This document shows, in pieces, positions 7,962-15,351 of a stretch of 64,000 bases of DNA (position 1 is its first letter; each line of letters opens with the position of its first letter). The notes below the pieces were generated by a model that was given only the letters and a program-made list of their open reading frames with translations, was not told where the DNA came from and did no database searches. Source of the DNA: Actinomadura litoris (GTDB lineage: Bacteria; Actinomycetota; Actinomycetes; Streptosporangiales; Streptosporangiaceae); contig NZ_WOFH01000008.1 in the NCBI RefSeq assembly GCF_009733595.1, positions 124,001-188,000 on the forward strand. The letters run 5' to 3'. The position numbers were made by a program, and so were the translations under genes.

Positions 7962-8537
7962 TCAGGCGCCGCCCATCCGGAACCACTCCCACGGCCCGAT
8001 ATAGTCCGCGCGTGCGCGGAGCATCCCGTTGCGGTCGCCATCGTAGTTGAGCTCGGCCGACACGAACTTGCCGTTGGCCTTCGACTTGAACGCCCACAGG
8101 TCCCGGGTTTGGTTGTAGTAGAGGTCGAACTTCTCCCATTCGCCGGCCACGTCCGCCCGCGCGCGGAGCATCGCGTAGTTCTTCCAATCGTAGTTGAGTT
8201 CGGCCGACACGAATTTCTGGTTGGCGCCCGACCTGATCGTCCAGGTCAGTTTGCCCCACACCTCCAAGTGGAACCTCTCCCACTCGGCGGCGACGTCCGC
8301 CCGCGCGCGGAGCATGCCGTAGTCGCCGCGACCGTAGTTGAGTTCGGCCGACACCAGCTTGCCATTGGCGTCAGAGGTGAGGGTGGAGCCGGCCATCCTC
8401 TTACCGAAAGGAGAATTCGCCGCTGTCACCAGGACGAAGCGGTCGCCGGTGGCGGCGGACGCGCCGGCGGCCGTGACGGAGCCCAACAGGCCAGGAGCGG
8501 CCACCATGAGCGCAACCCTGATCATCAAACGACGCAT
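7962..8537 (-). CDS. Secreted protein with three fascin-like beta-trefoil repeats
   Basis: The start ATG at 8537 is preceded by a GAGGGGGA ribosome site, giving 191 residues; the longer open frame upstream lacks coding character. Residues 1-29 form a signal peptide (core LMIRVALMVAAPGLLGS, cleavage near GASA-AT). The mature protein is almost wholly three repeats, at about 59-91, 107-140 and 156-188, each built on (K)(L/F)VSAELNY-x6-MLRARAD-x4-EW-x-F. This pattern is that of fascin/FRG1-like beta-trefoil modules, which bind carbohydrate or actin-like ligands in other proteins. No enzymatic domain is present. An extracellular binding role is an inference; the ligand is unknown. Confidence 0.7.
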   Translation of the reverse strand: MRRLMIRVALMVAAPGLLGSVTAAGASAATGDRFVLVTAANSPFGKRMAGSTLTSDANGKLVSAELNYGRGDYGMLRARADVAAEWERFHLEVWGKLTWTIRSGANQKFVSAELNYDWKNYAMLRARADVAGEWEKFDLYYNQTRDLWAFKSKANGKFVSAELNYDGDRNGMLRARADYIGPWEWFRMGGA

Positions 8538-8889
8538 GAAGATCCCCCTCGTCCGGACGGCCCCGGCGTTTGCGGGGCGGCTCCGCACCGAATACTCAAC
8601 GATCAAAAGGGGATGCGCAATAGCCGGTTCCGCCGAGGAGTGCCCGTAGTGGCCGCTTGCGGACCCATGCGGCTTGTATTCACCCAGCCCGGCGGGACGG
8701 TCGCTGCCATTCCAATGACCGAATGCGGTCCATCGGGAACGGTCCTTTCGACGTCGAGCCGTATTCGCAATACCGGTGGTCACCGCATTCACTCCGCCCC
8801 CGTCAGCCAGGGCCGGTTCTGCAGAGTGCTGGCGCGCCGCCGGGCGGCCCGGGCCGCACCTGACCACGGCCCGCAGAGTGCACCTCCGG
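8538..8889. other. Intergenic stretch upstream of the fascin-like gene
   Basis: It holds the promoter region of the minus-strand secreted protein gene and a G/C-poor segment (8590-8610). No supported gene is seen. Confidence 0.4.
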
Positions 8890-9252
8890 CTACGACGTTG
8901 CGAGTTGGATCCACCCGGACCTCCTCGGTGGCCCCCGTTTCCGGACCCAACTGATCCGAAGGTCGCTGCAAAGCTGGTGGCCGATGACCAGGTCCGCGGT
9001 GTCGAGCATGTCGGCGATGGCGGCGTCGATGAGGTCTTGGGTTTGCCCGGGGCCGGAGACGTAGAGGGCGTGGTAGGCGAACTCGGCCGGGGATGCGCCG
9101 GGCGTGCGGGGGATGGTGAGCCAGGTGATCGACCAGCAGAATGGGACGTTGCCGTTGCTGACCCGGTAGTTCTTGGTCCACTCCACATCCAGCGAGGCCG
9201 CCAGCAAATGACCGGCGCCGGGGACGGGAGTGGGTGTGCGGTGGGTGATCAC
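8890..9252 (-). pseudogene. Truncated 3'-5' exonuclease-like (RNase H fold) protein
   Basis: A 120-residue frame begins with LLAASLDVEWTKNYRVSNG and continues with FAYHALYVSG, DLIDAAIADMLD and DLVIGHQLCSDL. The D-x-E near the start and the GHQLCSDL segment fit exonuclease motifs I and II of the DEDD superfamily, and similar proteins occur in actinomycete genomes. After the second motif the frame runs into unrelated sequence, so motif III is missing and the gene is probably truncated. Confidence 0.45.
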
Positions 9253-9297
9253 TCGGGTTCCTGGCGGGACAACTAAGGCGTTCGAGAGTTCGCCGGT

Positions 9298-9760
9298 TCA
9301 GCGATCACGGGCGTCCTTGTCGTGAAACTGCTGAGTGGGGAAGCAGTCTCCCACCCTGTTCTCAAGCTCGGTCGCAACGTTCAGGTTCTGCGACCATTCG
9401 TAGAGCCCGAGGTGTCGGACGGCGATCAGCGCGGACACCAGAGCACGCTCGATCGCCCACGCGGCGAGCCGTTCCCGCTTGTACTGCCCGGGCTCATGTG
9501 CGCGGGGGGCCGCTTCCGTCACGGCCTGTGGCTGAGCCGCCCGCCCGAGGGAACTCAGCGTCAGGTCGGCGGCCTCGGTCTGGCGCTGAAAGTGGTCGCT
9601 GTCGCCGCCGGCGTGGTCCTGGTCGCCGCTGTCCTCGCCGATCCTGTCGCCGGGCAGGTCGTAGGCGGTGTCGAGGTAGGTGCTCTGGCCGTGGCGGCGG
9701 CTGCCGCGTCAGGGCCACTCGGCTGCCAGCGCGTGCAGGCCGCGCCCGAACTCGTTGTCG
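9298..9760 (-). pseudogene. Unidentified coding remnant with an in-frame stop
   Basis: A minus frame ending at 9298 has strong coding character (nearly all third positions G or C) up to a TGA at 9709-9711, and the same frame continues above the stop with NEFGRGLHALAAEWP. Its only ATG/GTG start below the stop is GTG 9522, giving TEAAPRAHEPGQYKRERLAA onwards (74 residues). The coding bias on both sides of the stop suggests one gene broken by a nonsense mutation. No family is recognised. Confidence 0.35.
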
Positions 9761-10122
9761 CCGCACCTGGGTCGTGCTGGTCGACGGCACTAGAGGGTGT
9801 CTGACTCCCTGCCGGTTATCTGCCTGGAGGCCCTACACGCGCTGCCGCGCCTGGTTGACGCCCATGGTCCATCCACCGAAACCCAGGATGCTCCCCAGCA
9901 ACCCCAATCTCACGACACCGCCCCACGCAGCTAACCGTGTAGCGCCGACCACCATCGAGAGCCGGTTACCGCTTCCTCGCGCGTGCTCCCCTTGCTCCTG
10001 CCGGGAACCAGGAACGACGGGAGCACGCCTGGTTCCCGAATCGCTCCGAACGGATGTCAACGAGCGTCAGCCGCCGCTGACCTGCGGTATCTCGAAAGCC
10101 GTAGGTCAGCGATGAGCGCGGA
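9761..10122. other. Gene-poor stretch before the right att repeat
   Basis: Only a doubtful minus-strand frame (9833-10060) with one hydrophobic segment is seen; no gene is supported. Confidence 0.4.
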
Positions 10123-10173
10123 CTACCTTGACACGGTAGAGGCCACTGGTTCAATCCCAGGTATCGCCCACCA
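10123..10173. repeat. Right attachment-site repeat (3' half of tRNA-Val)
   Basis: The first 38 bases are identical to 3534-3571, then a single inserted G, then GTATCGCCCACCA as in the intact tRNA. It lacks the 5' half of a tRNA, so it is an att scar and not a functional gene. Confidence 0.8.
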
Positions 10174-10174
10174 C

Positions 10175-10216
10175 AAACGCCCAGGTCAGCCCATAAACGG
10201 CGGCTTGGGCGTTTTT
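10175..10216 (+). terminator. Second copy of the tRNA-Val downstream hairpin
   Basis: AAACGCCCA (10175-10183) pairs with TGGGCGTTT (10206-10214), followed by more T. It is homologous to the hairpin at 3587-3625, with changes on both sides of the stem that preserve pairing. Confidence 0.55.
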
Positions 10217-10338
10217 GGTTTGGCGGAGTCGGGGCCGAAATCGGGAGCACACTGCTCCACGGGCCGTCGTGGACTGCCCCATCTTAGGTAGTGGTCAAAC
10301 GGGAGCATCTGCTTCCCGCCTCGAACCACACTCGGTCG

Positions 10339-10730
10339 TCACGTTTGGTTCTTGCGGGTTCGGCGGGTCAGGGTGGCCCAGCGGCGTTGGAGTTGAGCAA
10401 TCAAGCGTCGGCGCATGGTGTCGGCGACGTGGCTGTAGACGCCTGGGATGCCTTTCATCTGATGGCCCGTCCACTCCTGTTTGAGTACTCCAACGCGTTG
10501 ATGATGGTCTTGTGGTGTTGGCGAAGACCGTGGAGGGCCGCGCCGGGCAGGGTCGGGGGCTGTTGTGGGGGGTTTCCGTCGCAGGCGGGTCGCCGGATGC
10601 GGTGGGCGAAGTCGGAGCGTCGTAGCCACTCCCCCACGCCGCCGATGAACAGCTGGTCATGGTCGCGGCCGACGATGATCTCCTCCAGCAGTCGGACCAG
10701 GAAGCCGGCGGTCAGGACGGGCAAGATCGT
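10339..10730 (-). pseudogene. Second integrase remnant (C-terminal catalytic part)
   Basis: Two minus frames carry parts that align with the integrase at 3748-4879. LVRLLEEIIVGRDHDQLFIG and LHGLRQHHKTIINAL lie in one frame; VLKQEWTGHQMKG, GVYSHVADTMRRRLIAQLQR and RWATLTRRTRK lie in another. The N-terminal half, including the first catalytic Arg, is absent. The noncoding sequence between this remnant and the right att repeat also resembles the stretch between the first integrase and the left repeat, so whole element ends were duplicated, not the gene alone. Confidence 0.75.
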
Positions 10731-11257
10731 CGGCAGGGCCGCAGAGTCCCAGGTCGTGGGAGCCGACGGGCAGGTCCTGCGCACCTTGAGGTGACCGGTA
10801 ACGGCCATCCGCCGACGAGCGGGGCACAGTGCTCCGGGCTGCGGAAATCGGAAGCCGGGCTCCTGCCGAACGGCCAGTCCACATGTGGCACTTCCCCGAT
10901 GGGCTGCGACACCTGACCATGATCCGTTTCGTTGCATTACAATGATGGGCCAGCACTTGAAGTGCCGGGGAGCCGCCCCTCCTCCGGAGCCGAGAGGGCG
11001 CGTGCGCGTAGGACAGAGCGCAGAGCGCCGCCCCCGTCAGTCACTCGCGAAAGAAGGCCACCGGAGACGTTGGAACAAGTGTTGTTGCGTTCCATCGACA
11101 TCGCCTGGAAGTTGTCGTGCGCGTGCCACCAGAGAAGAGGGCTCTCTCCGAACCGTTGGACCGATGAATCCGTGTAAGCGTTGTGGATGAGACTGCAATC
11201 ATTATTCCGCTCTGCCGAAACCGTGCCACGGCTCGCAGATAGGAGGTCTCTGACTCG
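10731..11257. other. Junction between element remnant and PKS cluster; upstream region of the LuxR gene
   Basis: No supported gene is present. The last 20 bases hold an AGGAGGT ribosome site (from 11241) for the regulator. A clear promoter could not be picked. Confidence 0.4.
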
Positions 11258-14128
11258 ATGGGCCGTACACAACCCGTAGCGCCGTCACGACCGGACGTTA
11301 TCAGGCACGGCGAGACGCAGCGGCTTCACGGCGCGCTCGACGCTCTCGACCAGGGGCGGGGCCAGATCATCGAGTTGGTGGGGGAGCCCGGGATCGGCAA
11401 GACCCGGCTGCTCGCCGAGATGATGGGCGAGGCGCAGCGCCGCGGCCTCGCGGTGTTCCACACCCGCTGCACCGAGTTCGAGCAGAGCATTCCCTACCAG
11501 GTGTTCGCCCATCTGCTGGCGGCCCGGCCGATGACCGACCGGCTCCTGCAACTTCCCGCGGACGACCGCAACCTGATCGGCAAGGTCGTGACGCGCCCGC
11601 AGACCGGGTGCGCCGAGGCGGAACGGCCCGCGGCCTGGTACCGCTACCGGCTGTCGTTCTCCATGCGCACACTTCTCGGCGGGCTGGCGGAGAAGGTCGT
11701 CCTGGTGATCGAGGACTTCCACTGGGCGGACGCCGAGTCGGTCGAGCTGATCGACTACCTCGTCCGCCGACCGGTCGAGGGGCCGCTGCTGATCGTGATC
11801 GTGCACCGGCCGCGGCAGGCGTCTCCGCGGCTGCGCAGCAGCCTCGCGCACGGCATCGAGCTGGGGTCGGTGGCACGGATCGAGCTGGGGCCGCTGTCGC
11901 TGGAGCAGTCCGCCCGCCTGCTGGGCGTGCCCCGTGAAGAGCCGGGGTTCGTGGAGCTGCATATGGCCAGCCAGGGCGTCCCGCTGTACCTGCTGGCGCT
12001 GGCGGCGGGCGGTCATGCGCTCGACGGCGACCTCCCGTCCGGCGATCCTCCGGCGCACCTGTCCGGCCTGCTGCTGGGCGAGGTCATGGCGCTGGACACG
12101 CGTGAGTCGTTCGTCGCGGCGGCCGCCGCGGTGCTGGGCGAGCACTGCGTGATGGACGCCCTGATCAAGGTCGCGGAGATCGGCTCCGCCGACGTCTCGA
12201 AGGCGGTCGACACGCTCATCGCCCGCGACGTGCTGCGTCCGGTCAACAGCGGCGTGGGCTTCACCTTCCGGCACCCGATCATGCGATGGGTCGTCTACGC
12301 GAACGCTGACCTGACCTGGCGGCTGTGCGCCCATCGCAAGGCGCTCGCGGTGCTGGCCGAGCACGGGGCGCCCGCGGCCGAGCAGGCGGTGCACGTGGAG
12401 CGTTCGATCGCCCGTGCCGAGCCGCCGGACCTGGACGTCCTGACGCGGGCCGCCGAGGACGCCCTGATCACCGACCCCGGCCGGGCCTCGCACTGGCTGG
12501 AGGTCGCGCTCCAGGCGTTCCCCGAGGGACGGATGGAACCGCGAAAGCGGATCGAGCTGCTCCTGCTGCGTACCCGGGCGCTGGGCCTGGCCGGCCGGCT
12601 GTCGGAGAGCCGCGACCTGCTCCACCAGGTGCTGCGGGCGGTCGGCGACGACCACGGCGACCTGCGTGCCTCGACGGTCGCGTTCTGCGCGGTGATCGAA
12701 TGCCTGCTCGGGCATTTCGCCGAGGCGCGGGCGCTGCTCGCGGGTGAGCTGGACACCATTTTGACCTGCGACGACCCGCCGGCGGGGGCGGCGACCCTGC
12801 TCATCGAGCACGGGATCATCGGCGCGTTCGACGGGCAGATGCCGAGCTGTGCCCAGGTGAAGTGCGCCGTGCGGCTGGCGCGCCGGCACGGGGACCGGGT
12901 GGCCGAGGCCGGCGCCCTGGTCCTCAACGGACTCTGCGACGCGTTCAACAGCATCCCCCAGGCGCGTGCCTCGCTGGCGGTCGGCTCGGGGTACATCGAC
13001 CGGTTGTCGGACGCGGAGCTGGCCGCCCATCCCGAGTACCTGGGGCTGCTCGGCTGGGCCGAGACCCTCGCCGGGCTGTTCCAGGACTCCCAGCGGCACT
13101 TCGCACGCGGCATGGACATCGCCCGCAAGTTCGGACGCAGCTACATGCTCCCGGCCATGCTCCTCGGCCTCGGCAACGTGCACCGGCACATCGGGCACCT
13201 GGCGGACGCGCGGCGGACGGCCACCGAGGCACGGGAGCTGGCCGAGGGCTTCGACGCCGATCACCTTTCCGGCCTCGCCCTGGCGCTGGAGTCGCTCGCC
13301 ATGGCCGAGGGAACCGGCGAGGGCGTCAGCGAGACGGCGGTGCGGCTGGCGGAGGAGGCGTTCTTCATCCTGCGCTCCCGGGACTTCTTCTGGAGCACGG
13401 CGGGGGCGATCGCGGTGGCGATCGCGGCCTGGTACGACGGCGGCCCGCGGCGGTCCATGATGCTGCTGCTCGACGCCGGTGGCGGCTGCGACCTGCCGCG
13501 CATCCCGCCGTTCCAGCGGGTGCAGGCCCTCACGCTGATCCTCGCGGCGTCGCTGGCCGTCGGCGAGCCGCTCCCGCAATGCGCGGAACTCGCCGAGGAG
13601 GAGGCGGCGGGCCTCGACCTGCCCTCGCCGCGCGCCTACGCGCGGGTGGCGCGGGCCATGGTGCTGAAGCACGAGGGGCGCTCCGCCGAGGCCGCCGAGG
13701 CGTACCAGGAGGCCGCGGGCCTCTTCTCCGAGGCGGGGATGATTCACGCGCAGTCGAGATCGCTCCTGCTGGCCGCCCACGACCTCGCCCAGGGCGGCCC
13801 GCGCCGGGAGCTGCGGTCCAACCTCGTCCTGGCCCGGGAGCTGGCGCGCCGCTGCGGCGCCGACCGGGCCGCGGAGGCCGCGGCGCAACTGCTGAGGAGC
13901 CTCGACGAGGGTTCCGCCCCTACGGCGCCGCACACGGACCTGTCCGTCCTCACCGAGCGGGAACGCGAGATCGCGGGCATCGCGGGGACCGGGCTGCGGA
14001 CCCGCGAGATCGCCGCCGCGCTCTCGCTGAGCCCTCGCACGGTCGACGTCCACCTGACGCGCATCTACCGCAAGCTCAGCATCAGCTCGCGGGCGGCGCT
14101 GGCGCGGTTGATGGCCGAGTCCGGCTGA
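11258..14128 (+). CDS. LAL-family (large ATP-binding LuxR) transcriptional regulator
   Basis: The 956-residue protein has an N-terminal AAA-type ATPase with Walker A GEPGIGKT at 42-49 and Walker B VVLVIED at 147-153. A long helical TPR/MalT-like middle follows, and the last about 62 residues are a LuxR helix-turn-helix: LTEREREIAGIAGTGLRTRE, then IAAALSLSPRTVDVHLTRIY and RKL. The length is typical of LAL pathway activators such as PikD-type proteins. The ATG at 11258 has AGGAGGT upstream. It sits at the edge of the cluster in the same orientation as all biosynthetic genes and is the only regulator seen there, so it is the leading candidate activator. Its effector and DNA site are not known from sequence. 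Confidence 0.9.
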   Translation: MGRTQPVAPSRPDVIRHGETQRLHGALDALDQGRGQIIELVGEPGIGKTRLLAEMMGEAQRRGLAVFHTRCTEFEQSIPYQVFAHLLAARPMTDRLLQLPADDRNLIGKVVTRPQTGCAEAERPAAWYRYRLSFSMRTLLGGLAEKVVLVIEDFHWADAESVELIDYLVRRPVEGPLLIVIVHRPRQASPRLRSSLAHGIELGSVARIELGPLSLEQSARLLGVPREEPGFVELHMASQGVPLYLLALAAGGHALDGDLPSGDPPAHLSGLLLGEVMALDTRESFVAAAAAVLGEHCVMDALIKVAEIGSADVSKAVDTLIARDVLRPVNSGVGFTFRHPIMRWVVYANADLTWRLCAHRKALAVLAEHGAPAAEQAVHVERSIARAEPPDLDVLTRAAEDALITDPGRASHWLEVALQAFPEGRMEPRKRIELLLLRTRALGLAGRLSESRDLLHQVLRAVGDDHGDLRASTVAFCAVIECLLGHFAEARALLAGELDTILTCDDPPAGAATLLIEHGIIGAFDGQMPSCAQVKCAVRLARRHGDRVAEAGALVLNGLCDAFNSIPQARASLAVGSGYIDRLSDAELAAHPEYLGLLGWAETLAGLFQDSQRHFARGMDIARKFGRSYMLPAMLLGLGNVHRHIGHLADARRTATEARELAEGFDADHLSGLALALESLAMAEGTGEGVSETAVRLAEEAFFILRSRDFFWSTAGAIAVAIAAWYDGGPRRSMMLLLDAGGGCDLPRIPPFQRVQALTLILAASLAVGEPLPQCAELAEEEAAGLDLPSPRAYARVARAMVLKHEGRSAEAAEAYQEAAGLFSEAGMIHAQSRSLLLAAHDLAQGGPRRELRSNLVLARELARRCGADRAAEAAAQLLRSLDEGSAPTAPHTDLSVLTEREREIAGIAGTGLRTREIAAALSLSPRTVDVHLTRIYRKLSISSRAALARLMAESG

Positions 14129-14242
14129 GCGCCCCGTCCCGGTGGCTCCCAGACCACGTGCCGCCCGGCCTTCCGCAGCCTCGGCTCGCAGGGCCGACGT
14201 CGAGGTCGGGCGGCGCGTTCGGAGCACCGGACGAGCCGTGGT

Positions 14243-14274
14243 CTTAGGTCACGTTTAGGCGTGCCGTACAGGAT
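14243..14274 (+). promoter_or_regulatory. Promoter region of the tetronate operon with direct repeats
   Basis: Two heptamers, TCTTAGG-like and GTTTAGG-like, lie 11 bases apart (TTAG cores at 14244 and 14255). The second ends eight bases before a -10-like TACAGGAT at 14267-14274. The same TTAGRTCACG string occurs before the first PKS gene. Confidence 0.45.
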
Positions 14275-14319
14275 CGGCACCGATACGCAAGTCTGTTCGA
14301 CCCCAGGGAAGGACCGGGG

Positions 14320-15351
14320 ATGGACGCGTCGGACATCCGAATCCTGTCGGCCGGGACGGCGTTGCCCGGCCCGCCCGTGACCAACGCGGAGCTCGCCGGG
14401 CGCTTCGGCATGGACGCGCTGTGGGAGCAGTGGGTCGAGGTCTTCATCGGCACCCGGACCCGGCACCTGTCGGTCGATCTCGGCACCGGCGAGATCCATT
14501 CCACGCTCGCCGATCTCGGGGAGCGGGCGGCGCGGCGAGCGCTGGTCTCCGCCGGGCTGCGGGCCGCCGACGTGGACGTCGTGGTCATGGGGACGGCGAC
14601 GCCCGACGCCCTCATGCCGACGACCGTCAACGTCGTCGCGGACCGGCTGGGGATCGACGGCGTACCGACCTACCAGTTGCAGAGCGGCTGCTCCGGTGCG
14701 GTCCAGGCGCTGGAGGTGGCCCGGCACGCGCTGCTCGCGGGCGGGCACCGCACGGCCCTGGTCATCGCGGGCGACAGCTGCGCCAAGCACTTCGACCTCG
14801 GCGCCGACCTGCGTGCCATGCCGCCCGCGGAGCTCGTGAACGTGGTGCTGTTCGGCGACGGTGCCGGGGCGGCGGTGCTCATCGCGGACGCCCCGCCCGG
14901 CTCGGTGGCGATCCGGCGGGTGCTGACCAGGTTCACCGGGCGGGGACGCGCCCCCGGGCAGACGGTCGAGTGGTTCGGGCTGGCCGAGCGGGACACGCGC
15001 CGGGCGGCGATCGCCGAGGACTACAAGGCGATCGAGGAGTCGGTCCCGCGGATGTCCGCGGAGATTCTTGAGGAGCTTCTGGCGGATCTGAACTGGAAGG
15101 CGTCCGACGTCGACTTCGTGCTGCCGCCGCAACTGTCCGGCCGGATGAGCGAACGCATCGGGGAGCGGCTGGACCTGCCCCTGGCGGAGGAGATCACCTG
15201 TGTGGAGGAGACCGGGAACTGCGGGAACGGCCTGCTGTTCTTCCAACTGGAGCCCGCGCTGCAACGGCTCGACCAAGGCGACCGCGTGGTGGGCATCGCC
15301 GTCGAGTCGAGCAAGTGGATCAAGGCCGGATTCGCGTTGGAGCGGGTCTGA
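14320..15351 (+). CDS. KASIII (FabH)-like tetronate-forming ketosynthase
   Basis: The 343-residue protein has the FabH fold: active-site Cys124 in LQSGCSGAVQAL, FGDGAGAAVL at 178-187, and the Asn of the catalytic triad at N300 in ETGNCGNG. At the place of the usual His in the HQAN motif it has PPQLSGRM, so P270 replaces His. In characterised tetronate pathways (RK-682, agglomerin, quartromicin) a FabH-like enzyme condenses glyceryl-ACP with the finished polyketide chain and closes the ring, releasing the chain without a thioesterase. The next four genes are the rest of that cassette. GGAAGG lies seven bases before the ATG, and the stop shares a base with the next start (TGATG). Confidence 0.85.
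   Translation: MDASDIRILSAGTALPGPPVTNAELAGRFGMDALWEQWVEVFIGTRTRHLSVDLGTGEIHSTLADLGERAARRALVSAGLRAADVDVVVMGTATPDALMPTTVNVVADRLGIDGVPTYQLQSGCSGAVQALEVARHALLAGGHRTALVIAGDSCAKHFDLGADLRAMPPAELVNVVLFGDGAGAAVLIADAPPGSVAIRRVLTRFTGRGRAPGQTVEWFGLAERDTRRAAIAEDYKAIEESVPRMSAEILEELLADLNWKASDVDFVLPPQLSGRMSERIGERLDLPLAEEITCVEETGNCGNGLLFFQLEPALQRLDQGDRVVGIAVESSKWIKAGFALERV

Noticed and set aside
7962..9188. A 408-residue version of the fascin-like protein
   Set aside because: The upstream two thirds lack coding character and overlap the exonuclease remnant; the start at 8537 has a ribosome site and leads straight into a signal peptide.
9833..10060. A 75-residue minus-strand protein with one hydrophobic segment
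   Set aside because: No ribosome site, no family, and weak codon bias in the N-terminal half.
10123..10173. A second tRNA-Val gene
   Set aside because: Only the anticodon arm to CCA is present, with an extra base in the acceptor side and no 5' half; it is an att scar.
11285..14227. A 980-codon open frame on the minus strand opposite the LuxR/LAL gene
   Set aside because: It is an antisense shadow caused by high GC3; its product is low-complexity Arg/Gln/Pro-rich and the plus strand has full ATPase and LuxR motifs.
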